64,000 nucleotides of DNA from Chitinophagaceae bacterium IBVUCB2 (GTDB lineage Bacteria > Bacteroidota > Bacteroidia > Chitinophagales > Chitinophagaceae). Below are positions 1 through 8,431 of this stretch, one piece after another; within the stretch, counting starts at the first letter, position 1, and each line of letters starts with the position of its first letter. The position numbers and the translations under genes were made by a program. The stretch covers positions 1,116,001-1,180,000 of the forward strand of contig NFUV01000002.1 of assembly GCA_002127295.1 (NCBI GenBank). The letters are read 5' to 3'. The notes under the pieces were generated by a model that ran no database searches, was not told the DNA's origin, and worked only from the letters and a program-made list of their open reading frames with translations.

Positions 1-1129
1 TTTCTTCTGTAGCTACACTCATGGTTGGAGTAACATAATCAATAACGGTTGGTCCCACATAAGTACCGTTCTCTTTACCCTTGACTTTTGTATTGCGGCC
101 ATCTACTAAAATTTTTGCACCATCCCTTTCTGCTTCACCAATATATCGTTCAATTCGTTCTTTACTTTCTTTACTGATAACTGCACCTAAATTTTCTCCC
201 GGAATTATTTTTCTGGCTTCCTCACATATTTTATCAATGATGCTGTCAACATTACCAACACCGATCATGGCAGATGCAGCCATGCAACGCTGCCCGGCAC
301 AACCACTCATTGAAGCTGCCACATTTTGTGCTGTCATTCCCGGTATTGCATCGGGTAAAACCATCAAATGGTTTTTTGCACCGCCGAGAGCTAATGCCCT
401 TTTATAGTTTTGCGTTGCCCGTTGGTAAACAATCTTTGCCACTTTGGTTGAGCCAACAAATGAAACTGCTTCAATACCCGGATGATCGCAGATGGCTTCA
501 ACAATTTCTACATCACCATGTACTATATTGAAAACACCATCGGGTAAACCTGCTTCTTTTAATAGCTCAGCCAATTTTCCACAACACAATGGAACTTTCT
601 CCGATGGTTTCATGATCATACAATTTCCTAAAGCTATAGCATTGGGCAAAGTCCAGTTTGGAACCATGGCCGGAAAATTAAAGGGTACAATGCTCGCCAC
701 AACTCCAAGGGGTACATGTTCCGTTCTGCATTCTACACCTTTGCTTACTTCTAATATTTCACCGGTTACTAATTGTGGCAGAGAAGTAGCAAACTCGGTT
801 AGTTCAATACATTTTTCTATCTCAGCTACCGATTCTCCATACGTTTTGCCATTTTCTTCGCTGCAGAGTTCAGCAAGTTTTTTTAAGTCTCGTTCCAATA
901 ACGCTTTATATCTAAAGAAAACCTGTACTCTTTCTTTTATAGGTGTTTTGCTCCAGGCCGGAAAGGCATCTTTTGCTGCTTTAACTGCATTATCTAGATC
1001 TGCGGCGGTTGACATAGGGACAGTAGCTAATAAATTTCCATCTAAAGGTGAGACCACTTCCATGGTTTTTGCATGAGAAGCAGCTACAAATTTTCCATTG
1101 ATATAATTCTGAACCGGAGAATATTTCAT
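1..1129 (-). CDS. mmsA: Methylmalonate-semialdehyde dehydrogenase-like aldehyde dehydrogenase (3' end cut by window)
   Basis: Reading the minus strand from an ATG at 1129 gives an open frame that runs off the left edge (376 codons, so roughly the last quarter of a ~490-residue enzyme is missing). The translation begins MKYSPVQNYINGKF and carries typical NAD-dependent aldehyde dehydrogenase signatures: the VPFNFPAMVP stretch of the nucleotide-binding domain, a SFVGSTK segment, a GGAKNH segment and the catalytic-cysteine region GQRCMA. The GGAKNH/GQRCMA combination and the N-terminal sequence fit the CoA-acylating methylmalonate-semialdehyde dehydrogenase subfamily, which makes propionyl-CoA or acetyl-CoA from semialdehydes in valine and beta-alanine breakdown. 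A different aldehyde dehydrogenase subfamily remains possible because the C-terminus is unseen. Divergent from trmH; a promoter-like element lies just upstream. Confidence 0.82.
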   Translation of the reverse strand, partial: MKYSPVQNYINGKFVAASHAKTMEVVSPLDGNLLATVPMSTAADLDNAVKAAKDAFPAWSKTPIKERVQVFFRYKALLERDLKKLAELCSEENGKTYGESVAEIEKCIELTEFATSLPQLVTGEILEVSKGVECRTEHVPLGVVASIVPFNFPAMVPNWTLPNAIALGNCMIMKPSEKVPLCCGKLAELLKEAGLPDGVFNIVHGDVEIVEAICDHPGIEAVSFVGSTKVAKIVYQRATQNYKRALALGGAKNHLMVLPDAIPGMTAQNVAASMSGCAGQRCMAASAMIGVGNVDSIIDKICEEARKIIPGENLGAVISKESKERIERYIGEAERDGAKILVDGRNTKVKGKENGTYVGPTVIDYVTPTMSVATEE

Positions 1130-1158
1130 AAAATTTATGTATTTAAAATCATCAATTA

Positions 1159-1188
1159 TAAATATACTTAATTTGCCTCTTATTACAA
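1159..1188 (-). promoter_or_regulatory. Putative promoter of the mmsA-like gene
   Basis: On the minus strand TTG (1188-1186), 19 bases, then TATATTTA (1166-1159), one mismatch from the Bacteroidota -7 consensus TAnnTTTG. The ATG follows 29 bases later. Inferred from consensus only. Confidence 0.4.
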
Positions 1189-1207
1189 GCTAACAACTTC
1201 AATCTCA

Positions 1208-1822
1208 ATGACCCCGGAAAGACATCATAAGCTTACGTCTGTACTCGATAAACGACAAGGCAATATTGCCATTGTAATGGAAAATGTTTTCGACCCGCAT
1301 AATATTTCGGCTGTGATGCGTACCTGCGATGCCGTAGGTGTCCAGGACATTTATATCCTCAACACAAAAATTCCCCGTCATAAAAAATGGGGAGCCAAAA
1401 GTTCATCCAGTGCTGCCAAATGGTTAACCGTTCATCCTTTTGAAAATGCTGAGGAATGTTTTGCATCGCTAAGAAAACGCTATTCGACCATTTTAACTAC
1501 GCATCTCAGTAGCGATGCTGTAAGTTTACATAGCATTGATTTTACAAAAAGCATTGCACTTGTCTTTGGTAACGAACATAGCGGCGTTAGTGATGAAATA
1601 AGAGCTATGGGGGATGGAAATTTTATTATACCACAAGTCGGCATTATTCAATCGCTCAATATTAGTGTGGCATGTGCAGTTGCCTTATATGAGGCATTTC
1701 GCCAAAAGAACAATGCGGGACAGTACAACCAGCCCGGTTTGGATAACGTCAGGTATACAGAACTTTTTAAAGAGTGGGAAAATAATGGGAGGGGAGAGAA
1801 TGGCTCTCAGTTTGATGTTTAA
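1208..1822 (+). CDS. trmH: TrmH family tRNA/rRNA 2'-O-methyltransferase (SpoU family)
   Basis: A 204-residue SPOUT-class methyltransferase. It shows the three SpoU motifs in order: NISAVMRTCDAVG near residues 32-44, the FGNEHSGVSDE motif in the middle, and QSLNISVACAVALYEA near residue 150; these form the knotted SAM-binding site. Length and the short N-terminal lead-in match TrmH, which 2'-O-methylates guanosine 18 in the tRNA D-loop; a role on another RNA cannot be excluded from sequence alone. The thioredoxin-like gene starts 12 bases after its stop, suggesting cotranscription. Confidence 0.82.
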   Translation: MTPERHHKLTSVLDKRQGNIAIVMENVFDPHNISAVMRTCDAVGVQDIYILNTKIPRHKKWGAKSSSSAAKWLTVHPFENAEECFASLRKRYSTILTTHLSSDAVSLHSIDFTKSIALVFGNEHSGVSDEIRAMGDGNFIIPQVGIIQSLNISVACAVALYEAFRQKNNAGQYNQPGLDNVRYTELFKEWENNGRGENGSQFDV

Positions 1823-1834
1823 AGTTTGCGGTTT

Positions 1835-2326
1835 ATGATAATCAAGAAATCTTTATGGGTAGTTAGTTTTCTGCTTGCAATAACAACCTGTTTCTCTCAA
1901 GAGATAAAGAGTGTAAAGGTTGCCGAGCTGGAAAAAATCATTGCTGAAAGCAAAACGCCTCTGATCGTTAACTTCTGGGCTACCTGGTGCATGCCTTGCA
2001 TTGAAGAAATCCCCTACTTTTTGGAAGAGCTAAAAGATAATCGCAAGGACAGTCTTACAATTTTACTGGTGAGCCTCGACTTTAGTGATGCTTTTCCAGC
2101 TGGCATAACTTCTTTTGCGAAAAAAAGAAAATTTAATGCGCCGATGCTGTGGCTTAATGAAACCAATGCAGATTATTTCTGTCCTAAGATTGATGCCAAG
2201 TGGTCGGGAGCAATTCCGGCAACCTTATTTATAAATAATAAAACAGGCTACCGGAATTTTTTTGAAGAACAAATCTCCCATGAAGCGCTGAAGAAGGAAA
2301 TCATGGCTATGCTTAAAAAACGCTAA
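1835..2326 (+). CDS. Exported thioredoxin-like (TlpA-type) protein
   Basis: About 163 residues. A hydrophobic N-terminal signal sequence ends near CFSQ, followed by a thioredoxin fold with the redox motif WCMPC (Cys52 and Cys55) preceded by VNFWAT. This fits a periplasmic TlpA/ResA-like disulfide reductase used in cytochrome maturation or envelope redox homeostasis. I prefer the ATG at 1835, which gives a clean MIIKK signal-peptide start, over the in-frame TTG at 1826. It lies directly behind trmH and overlaps the convergent membrane-protein gene by four bases at the stop codons. Confidence 0.78.
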   Translation: MIIKKSLWVVSFLLAITTCFSQEIKSVKVAELEKIIAESKTPLIVNFWATWCMPCIEEIPYFLEELKDNRKDSLTILLVSLDFSDAFPAGITSFAKKRKFNAPMLWLNETNADYFCPKIDAKWSGAIPATLFINNKTGYRNFFEEQISHEALKKEIMAMLKKR

Positions 2327-2583
2327 GCTTCTTCTGCTTCCATTTCTTCCCTGGCTTTTACCAATATGTATAAAAAATAAATTCCGGCACAAAGGCTTGT
2401 TAATGCAAGGATAATTCCCATTACACTTTGATGGTAAATAGCTTTTGCAAGTCCAAAGCCAACTAAGGTCATAAAACCAAGGATGATGATGCGATTGATT
2501 GTTTGCCGTGATAACATAAGCTGTGTTTTTGGTAACAAAATCGGGTGTCGTAAAGCTTTGATGCCTACATAAAAAAATTCCAT
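2323..2583 (-). CDS. Small two-helix membrane protein, unknown function
   Basis: An 86-residue protein with two hydrophobic segments (roughly residues 31-50 and 52-73) and a charged acidic C-terminus (AREEMEAEEA). An internal ATG (MLSRQTINR, residue 23) would give a 64-residue version in which the first transmembrane helix is closer to the N-terminus; the true start is uncertain. No family recognised. Its stop codon overlaps that of the convergent thioredoxin-like gene. Confidence 0.55.
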   Translation of the reverse strand: MEFFYVGIKALRHPILLPKTQLMLSRQTINRIIILGFMTLVGFGLAKAIYHQSVMGIILALTSLCAGIYFLYILVKAREEMEAEEA

Positions 2584-2594
2584 AAAGTTTCTAT

Positions 2595-2625
2595 AAAAAA
2601 AGCCTGTACGTATTCTGTACAGGCT
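2595..2625 (-). terminator. Rho-independent terminator after the redoxin gene
   Basis: A nine-base-pair perfect stem, AGCCTGTAC (2601-2609) with GTACAGGCT (2617-2625), followed on the minus strand by a run of T. It lies 24 bases past the stop of the redoxin-domain gene. Confidence 0.8.
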
Positions 2626-2648
2626 TCTAAAAGGAATGTTTTATGTAT

Positions 2649-3257
2649 TTACTGCGCTTTACGCTTAATGGTACAGCCTACAGATTTTGTTTTTTCAGGT
2701 TCAATTTTTTTGCCATCCTTCAGGTTTTCAATAGCAGGCTTCATATAGGAAATAGCATCATCAGCGCTATTGGCATTGTCATCAATGGCTCCGTGATAAG
2801 CCAGCTTGCCATCATTGTTAAACAAGAAAATTTCTGGTGTTCTGGTAGCGCCAAAGGCATCGGCCATCACAGAATTATTATCTATAACATAGTTCCAGTT
2901 GTACCCCAGTTTTTTTGCATATTCCTGCATATCGGAGTATGAGTCGCCTTTTTCACGATAAGCTTCATTAGGATTTAATAAAATCACCCCAATGTTATTT
3001 TCCAACGCTTTTTTACATACCTCAACAGTTCTTGATTCATATTTATGTACCACCGGGCAAGTATTGCAACTAAACATAACCAACAAACCATTTTTCTTCA
3101 TTGCATCTTTAAAAGAAACCTCTTTTCCACTGATGTCTTTCATTTTCACATCTGCGTTGGGAATAGATGCCCCGATTGACAAGGGGTCGCTTATGGGAGC
3201 CAGAGCAAGCATAGCAATTGCAAGGACAGGTGCCGCAGCAAATAATAGTTTTTTCAT
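2649..3257 (-). CDS. Exported redoxin / thioredoxin-like protein
   Basis: A 202-residue protein with an N-terminal signal-like hydrophobic segment (to about residue 20), then an AhpC/TSA-redoxin type thioredoxin fold. The redox motif CNTCPVV places Cys64 and Cys67 at the expected position after the beta strand GLLVMFSC; TRTPEIFLF carries the conserved cis-proline region. The C-terminal tail with SVGCTIKRK is typical of this Bacteroidota subgroup. It probably acts as a periplasmic thiol-disulfide oxidoreductase or peroxiredoxin-like protein; substrate unknown. A strong terminator follows, so it is probably the last gene of its transcript. Confidence 0.72.
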   Translation of the reverse strand: MKKLLFAAAPVLAIAMLALAPISDPLSIGASIPNADVKMKDISGKEVSFKDAMKKNGLLVMFSCNTCPVVHKYESRTVEVCKKALENNIGVILLNPNEAYREKGDSYSDMQEYAKKLGYNWNYVIDNNSVMADAFGATRTPEIFLFNNDGKLAYHGAIDDNANSADDAISYMKPAIENLKDGKKIEPEKTKSVGCTIKRKAQ

Positions 3258-3292
3258 TTTGTATAAATTTAGGAGTAATCAAATTTCGTAAA

Positions 3293-4261
3293 TTAAACGG
3301 ATTTATCGCCACCGTCTGGGGGGATATCTTTCCGTTCATCTGCTATCTTTTTAAGCGAGGTAATGCTCACATTCAATTCAAAGCCAATTAATAAGACCAA
3401 CGAATTAATAAAAATTAATACGAGTAGTATCAAGACGGTACCTATTGACCCGTAAATTTCATTGTAGTTCCCAAAGCGACTTACCCACCAAGAAAAAAGC
3501 AGTGTCATTAGTAACATCAAAAAAGTGGCCAAAATGGAACCCGGATTAATCATTCTCCATTTTTTATCAATGGCTGGTGCATGGCGATAGATATAGGAAA
3601 TTGAAACAAAAAAAAGAAGAACGATCACCACCCACCGGGCATTTACTATAATGGATCTTACAGTTGGACTTTCGATACCAATAAATTTTAATACCTGCCC
3701 TTGCCCGATCAAGAGCAATATGGATGCACACACCATTACAAATAATACAAGGGTGATCTTTAACGCCACCATTCTTTTTTGTAGCCCCTTTCTTTTCCTG
3801 AAACCCATATAATTTTTATCGAAAGATCGCATAATGCCCATCATGGCATTAGAGGAAAAAAATAAGGAAAGAATAAAACCTAATGACAATAACCCGTTTC
3901 TTGGATTATTGATAAAATCCTGTAAGAATTCAATAACAGGCGAGTTGTTTTTTTGTCCGGGAATTACATCCCGGATAAGACTGTATAAACTATTTTCAAA
4001 CTCTTTGGAAATGGGTAAAAAAGGAATTAATGTAAACAGGAAAATAATTGCCGGAGGAATAGCCATAAAAAAATTATAAGCAATGGCTGAGGCCCTTTCC
4101 GTCATTCCCACTGTTTTTACCTGGCCAAAGAAAAATTTTACCACATCATACAACGGAATGCTCCTAAAACCGGGAAGCGAAAGGGTTTTACTTCTATCTA
4201 TAATTTGTTTTGCTGGTGGTGCATCAACAATCCGGTTCCCTATTTTCTGGAAGTAAGACAT
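3293..4261 (-). CDS. YihY/virulence factor BrkB family membrane protein
   Basis: A 322-residue integral membrane protein. Six hydrophobic segments can be seen, starting with IAYNFFMAIPPAIIFLF (near residue 65) and ending with ILLVLIFINSLVLLIGFELN (near residue 290). The AxAIAYNF segment, the GSIGTVLILL region and the GFELN ending are characteristic of the YihY/BrkB (UPF0761) family. The family has been called ribonuclease BN in error and its transport function is unproven. The start codon abuts the stop of mltG with no gap, so the two are cotranscribed and probably translationally coupled. Confidence 0.82.
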   Translation of the reverse strand: MSYFQKIGNRIVDAPPAKQIIDRSKTLSLPGFRSIPLYDVVKFFFGQVKTVGMTERASAIAYNFFMAIPPAIIFLFTLIPFLPISKEFENSLYSLIRDVIPGQKNNSPVIEFLQDFINNPRNGLLSLGFILSLFFSSNAMMGIMRSFDKNYMGFRKRKGLQKRMVALKITLVLFVMVCASILLLIGQGQVLKFIGIESPTVRSIIVNARWVVIVLLFFVSISYIYRHAPAIDKKWRMINPGSILATFLMLLMTLLFSWWVSRFGNYNEIYGSIGTVLILLVLIFINSLVLLIGFELNVSITSLKKIADERKDIPPDGGDKSV

Positions 4262-5302
4262 TTACTTGATAGCATTTGCTTTTTTAGATGAGTCCATTCT
4301 TCTTGTTAACTCCTTTTGATATAACCTCGCAACTTTCTGGTGATCGTCGTAATTAGTGGTGAAAACACTACTGCCATCAAATTTATGACTAGCAACAAAA
4401 TACAGGTATTCTGTTTTTGGTGCATTCAGTACAGCGTCAATTGATTCAATAGAAGGAGTGCAAATAGGGCCTGGCGGTATGCCAGCGTACATATATGTAT
4501 TGTACGGAGAATCTGTTTTTAGATGGACACCAGTAACTCTTTTTAGTCCAAAATTTTTCATGGCAAACTTGACTGTTGGGTCTGCTTGTAATTTCATGCC
4601 GGTACGGACCCTGTTTAAATAAGTGCTGGCGATATTATACTTGTCCGCTTTCTTATTGGTTTCTTCTTCCACAATAGAAGCTAATGAAATTACTTCAAGC
4701 GGTGTAAGATGAAGACTATCTGCCTTGACTTTTCTTTCAGTCGTCCAAAATTTTTGATAAGCTGTATAAAACTGTTGAAATATTTTATCGGCTGTGCTAT
4801 TCCAATTTAAGGAATAAGTATACGGCATTATTATAGACATCGCTGTATTACTATTAACACCATATTTCTTCAGCGAATCATTATTGTTGAGAAAATTTAT
4901 CATCTGCAATGAATCACATTCTACATCAAACTTCTTTCCCATTTTTCCGGCAAATAGTTCATTGGTTCGTTCTTTGGTGATGACCATTTTTACAGGGGAC
5001 TGGTTACCACTTCTCAGCATTTGTACCAGCTTTAGCAAGCTGGTGCCCTTTTTTATTTCATAGCGTCCGGGCTTTACATTCTTATATTTCATCCATACTG
5101 CTATCCTGTTGTACCAGTTAGTATTGCTGATTATTTGCTGCTTAACTAAATTTTGTTTTACCGTTGCCATATCATCACCCGTATGGATATAAAAATATTT
5201 TCCTTCAGGCGCTGAAACAGTAGGACCCAGAATGTTGTACCCGATAACAGCTCCAATAATTAAAAGGGCAAGAATAAGGCCGGTAATTATTTTCTTTTTC
5301 AT
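4262..5302 (-). CDS. mltG: Endolytic murein transglycosylase MltG
   Basis: A 346-residue protein with one N-terminal transmembrane helix (residues 4-24), a LysM-like segment (around GRYEIKKGTSLLKLVQML), and the YceG/MltG catalytic domain. The signature SLASIVEEETN places the catalytic glutamate at Glu212; LNRVRTGMKLQADPTV and SPYNTYMYAGIPPGPICTPS are further family hallmarks. It cleaves nascent glycan strands in the periplasm to end peptidoglycan polymerisation. Length agrees with the family. It lies after the secG terminator and directly precedes the YihY gene. Confidence 0.93.
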   Translation of the reverse strand: MKKKIITGLILALLIIGAVIGYNILGPTVSAPEGKYFYIHTGDDMATVKQNLVKQQIISNTNWYNRIAVWMKYKNVKPGRYEIKKGTSLLKLVQMLRSGNQSPVKMVITKERTNELFAGKMGKKFDVECDSLQMINFLNNNDSLKKYGVNSNTAMSIIMPYTYSLNWNSTADKIFQQFYTAYQKFWTTERKVKADSLHLTPLEVISLASIVEEETNKKADKYNIASTYLNRVRTGMKLQADPTVKFAMKNFGLKRVTGVHLKTDSPYNTYMYAGIPPGPICTPSIESIDAVLNAPKTEYLYFVASHKFDGSSVFTTNYDDHQKVARLYQKELTRRMDSSKKANAIK

Positions 5303-5321
5303 AGTTGATGTTGAAATTAAA

Positions 5322-5350
5322 TAAAAAACCCCGACTGGTTTGGTCGGGGT
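5322..5350 (-). terminator. Rho-independent terminator after secG
   Basis: Stem ACCCCGAC (5328-5335) and GTCGGGGT (5343-5350) with a seven-base loop; on the minus strand the GC-rich hairpin is followed by TTTTTTAT. It closes the miaB-secG operon and sits only 20 bases before the mltG start codon, so mltG needs read-through or its own promoter within that space. Confidence 0.88.
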
Positions 5351-5373
5351 GCAAAATATGTTGTGGTAGTTTT

Positions 5374-5724
5374 TTATTGACCTACCGGTGTTGTTGTTGG
5401 TGCGGTTGGTAAAACAGGGGCGGTGTTAGTAGGTTGGCTGGTAGCCGGAACCGGTGCCTCTGTGGCATCATTTACTTTCCCTGAAGTAGCAGTAGCTGAC
5501 TTAGAAATAAACATTACTGAAAACAGGCATAAAAGACCGATAACGCCTGCAAATATCCAGGTGCCTTTTTCGAGGACATCCGTAGTTTGTTTTACACCCA
5601 TAAATTGGTTGCTAAAACCGGCGATATTACCAGCCAATCCGCCTCCTTTTGGGTTCTGTACCAATACTATCAAACCCAGTATTACAGAAGCAAGAACAAT
5701 CAGTACAATAAATATAGTAGTCAT
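5374..5724 (-). CDS. secG: Preprotein translocase subunit SecG
   Basis: A 116-residue protein. The first helix (residues 3-22) is followed by the SecG signature VQNPKGGGLAG, a FMGVKQTTDVLEKGT linker and a second helix (about 55-75). SecG assists SecYE/SecA during protein export. After the second helix comes a low-complexity Pro/Thr/Ala-rich tail of about 35 residues, longer than in E. coli. It is the last gene of the miaB operon, 10 bases after the preceding gene, and is followed by a strong terminator. Confidence 0.92.
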   Translation of the reverse strand: MTTIFIVLIVLASVILGLIVLVQNPKGGGLAGNIAGFSNQFMGVKQTTDVLEKGTWIFAGVIGLLCLFSVMFISKSATATSGKVNDATEAPVPATSQPTNTAPVLPTAPTTTPVGQ

Positions 5725-5734
5725 GTCTATTCTT

Positions 5735-6625
5735 TTACTTTAAACGTTCAATTTTCGCTGCAAAATAAGGGCTTTTAGAGGGTTCAAGCAAACTTAATTT
5801 GCTATATATCTCAATGGCTTTGGCGTTATTACCCTGCTTTTCCCATACTTCGGCCATAGCTTCTGTTAGAATTTCTCTTTGTTCTAAAGAGTGTTCAGCC
5901 AATTTTTCCACTTTTTTCTCGCTAATCCCATCTACGACTGCAGCAATTTCACTAACCGGCAATCTTTTCATCGTTTTAAGCCAGGAGGTAAAGCTTTTGA
6001 GTTGAATCCCGAATTTATCAAGTGGCTTTTCCTCTTCTTTAAATTTAATGCCCTGGGAAGCAAAATAATCAACAGTATGGTAAGGTTCAAAGCTGAGTTC
6101 TGCTTTAGCCGGATCAAATGGCTCTATTTTAAGCGGTGGAATTTTTATTTCCGGCTCTTGAGCATTTTGTTCGGCCATGCTCACTACATCGTTTGGTGCT
6201 GGTGCAGTATCATTTTCTTCTTCAACTACTATTTCTGAATTTTCCTCAACTTGTATTTGAGTGATAGTTTCTTCAGTCTCTAAAACAGGAGTAATAACTG
6301 GTTCAATAGTATAAGCAATGGGTTCTTCTTTTGTTTCAATTATTTCTTCAACTGATGATTTTTTTGCAGGAATAACTTCTGCATGTCCTGTGTCGGTCAA
6401 TAACTGCTCTACCCAAAGGGGATTATGAAAGAAAAGAAAAGTTTTTTGTAACTGGTCGTTGTATTGGGCAGAATTTTCTGTCTTTAATTTTTTGGTCAAC
6501 AATAATTGTGCAGCCCCAAAATAAGGATGACGATCTGCAAAGCTTTGTAATTCTTCCAGGCTGCAATGCTCGAGGGAATCTTTTTGCAACAATGACTTTA
6601 CTAATTGATTAATCTGACCATTCAT
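5735..6625 (-). CDS. Conserved hypothetical protein with C-terminal TPR-like segment
   Basis: A 296-residue predicted cytoplasmic protein without a signal peptide. The N-terminal 80 residues look helical (SFADRHPYFGAAQLLLTKKL). A long acidic, Val/Glu/Ile-rich low-complexity linker spans about residues 85-165. The C-terminal part ends in one recognisable tetratricopeptide-like unit (EAMAEVWEKQGNNAKAIEIY followed by SKLSLLEPSKSPYFAAKI). Its position between lptE and secG is a gene order I recall from related Bacteroidota, suggesting an envelope-linked role, but the function is unknown. Confidence 0.65.
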   Translation of the reverse strand: MNGQINQLVKSLLQKDSLEHCSLEELQSFADRHPYFGAAQLLLTKKLKTENSAQYNDQLQKTFLFFHNPLWVEQLLTDTGHAEVIPAKKSSVEEIIETKEEPIAYTIEPVITPVLETEETITQIQVEENSEIVVEEENDTAPAPNDVVSMAEQNAQEPEIKIPPLKIEPFDPAKAELSFEPYHTVDYFASQGIKFKEEEKPLDKFGIQLKSFTSWLKTMKRLPVSEIAAVVDGISEKKVEKLAEHSLEQREILTEAMAEVWEKQGNNAKAIEIYSKLSLLEPSKSPYFAAKIERLK

Positions 6626-6645
6626 AAATTCAAGATAAAGGTTAC

Positions 6646-7200
6646 TTACCAGTTAGAAAAGAGGCGGTTAAAAATTTCGTCGGTAAGAGTTCTGATTATT
6701 TCATCCGACAAGGAATTTTCTGCCTGTTGAAAAGTTTGATTACCCTTAAATTCAAAACTGCGGGATACATCATGTTCTTTCTTCTCATCTTTTTTGCGAT
6801 CGATAAGAATAATATGAACTGCTATTGTAAGTCTGTTATTTACCACCTGCTGTCCGGAGATGGCAGAGGTACTGAAGCTATAATCTGTAATATATCCGCT
6901 AATATCCCAATCAGCAGTGTCGCTATTGGTTTGTGATAATCTGGTTTGCCCGATAATTTTTTGCCGGAGTTTATCGGAGAGTTTTGGACTCATTTGAGGG
7001 TTGATATAACGAGCCTTATTTTCAATATAATTTACCTTAACGGTTTTAATATCTGCGGGGATAGTGGCTTCATTGAACTTATAAATATTGCAACTGCTGA
7101 TAAATAAAGCACCGATTGCAATAATAACAACTGCAAGAGTAGAAAATACCTTCTTGTTGCCGTATTGCTTAGTGTAGCATTTATTTAAACTATTCTTCAA
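6646..7200 (-). CDS. lptE: LptE-like lipopolysaccharide assembly lipoprotein
   Basis: An outer-membrane lipoprotein of about 184 residues. A hydrophobic segment ends in a lipobox (FISSC) followed by NIYKFNEATIPADIKTVKV. The region KLSDKLRQKIIGQTRL and the strand pattern WDISGYITDYSF match the Bacteroidota LptE family, which partners LptD in placing LPS in the outer leaflet. No ATG lies near the lipobox; a TTG at 7200 gives a short basic n-region and overlaps the end of the sigma-54 activator by 11 bases, so I prefer it over a start at 7263. The start is the least certain part. Confidence 0.72.
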   Translation of the reverse strand: MKNSLNKCYTKQYGNKKVFSTLAVVIIAIGALFISSCNIYKFNEATIPADIKTVKVNYIENKARYINPQMSPKLSDKLRQKIIGQTRLSQTNSDTADWDISGYITDYSFSTSAISGQQVVNNRLTIAVHIILIDRKKDEKKEHDVSRSFEFKGNQTFQQAENSLSDEIIRTLTDEIFNRLFSNW

Positions 7201-8431
7201 TGTCGTATTCTTTAAGTTTTCTGTACAATGTACGTTCGCTGATGCCCAGATCAAGTGCCGCATCTTTTCGTTTGCTTTTATGTTTTTTTAATGCCTTGAT
7301 GATAAGTTCTTTTTCTTTATCTACAATATTCAAACTCTCTTCAACTTCTACATGGTCATGAATATCATCCCGCATTATAACCGGTTGTACCGATTGGAGG
7401 GGTTGATGAGAACTAATTGATAATGGAACCTGCTGCGCTACTTCATTATTTTTTAATTCTTTCAGTTCATTAATGAAAGCCTGGTTTTGCGATACCATAC
7501 CGGGATTTTGTAACACATCCAGGAACATTCGTTTTAATTCTGTTACATCTTTCTTCATATCAAAAAACAACTTGTACAGTATCTCTCTTTCATTCGCAAA
7601 CTCATGGCTGTTGCCATTGGACGAAGCCAGTATCGGCATTCTGTTTTCTGAATATGGCTGCAAAAACTTACCCAGTTGTTTTGCAGTGATGTTTTTATCT
7701 GTACTTAACACAGAAATTTGCTCTGCAATATTCTTCAATTCCCGCACATTCCCGGGCCATGGGTAGCTTATTAACAGTTGTTTTGCTTCATCATCCAGCT
7801 GAACTGAGCCTGTTTTATATTTAGTAGCAAAGTCTGCTGCAAATTTTCTAAACAATATATGAATATCCTCTGGTCTGTCGTGCAATGAAGGAACCCTGAT
7901 TGGAACCGTACTCAAGCGATAATACAAGTCTTCCCGGAATTTACCCGATTGAACCAACTGCAACAGATCTTTATTCGTTGCAGCAATTACCCGTACATCT
8001 GTTTTTTGAACCTTAGATGAACCAACACGAATGTATTCCCCGGTTTCTAACACTCTCAATAGTCGTGCCTGTGTACCCAATGGCAATTCACCAATTTCAT
8101 CGAGGAAAATTGTTCCACCATTTACCGTTTCAAAATATCCTTTTCTTGCATCTGCCGCCCCTGTAAAAGAGCCTTTTTCATGACCGAATAATTCAGAATC
8201 AATAGTGCCTTCAGGAATAGCTCCGCAGTTAACTGCAATGAAGGGATTATGTTTCCGGGCAGACAGTGAATGAATAATATGGGAGAATACTTCTTTACCC
8301 ACCCCACTTTGTCCATTAATAAGAACAGTAAGGTCGGTATTGGAAACCTGTGCCGCTACTTGCAACGCATAATTGAGGGCAGGAGAATTGCCAATAATGC
8401 CAAACCGATTTTTTATTGCTTGAATATCCAT
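7190..8431 (-). CDS. Sigma-54-dependent transcriptional activator (AAA+ and Fis-type HTH, no receiver domain)
   Basis: A 413-residue bacterial enhancer-binding protein. The AAA+ domain begins almost at the N-terminus: GIIGNSPAL (residues 12-20), Walker A GQSGVGKE, the sigma-54 contact loop GSFTGA, Walker B GGTIFLDEIGEL, and the VRELKNI segment of the AAA+ lid. The C-terminus holds a Fis-like helix-turn-helix (KDAALDLGISERTLYRKLKEY). There is no N-terminal receiver, GAF or PAS domain, so activity must be controlled by expression, a partner or the linker at about residues 265-365. It overlaps the miaB stop by one base and lptE by 11, implying coupled translation. Confidence 0.9.
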   Translation of the reverse strand: MDIQAIKNRFGIIGNSPALNYALQVAAQVSNTDLTVLINGQSGVGKEVFSHIIHSLSARKHNPFIAVNCGAIPEGTIDSELFGHEKGSFTGAADARKGYFETVNGGTIFLDEIGELPLGTQARLLRVLETGEYIRVGSSKVQKTDVRVIAATNKDLLQLVQSGKFREDLYYRLSTVPIRVPSLHDRPEDIHILFRKFAADFATKYKTGSVQLDDEAKQLLISYPWPGNVRELKNIAEQISVLSTDKNITAKQLGKFLQPYSENRMPILASSNGNSHEFANEREILYKLFFDMKKDVTELKRMFLDVLQNPGMVSQNQAFINELKELKNNEVAQQVPLSISSHQPLQSVQPVIMRDDIHDHVEVEESLNIVDKEKELIIKALKKHKSKRKDAALDLGISERTLYRKLKEYDIEE

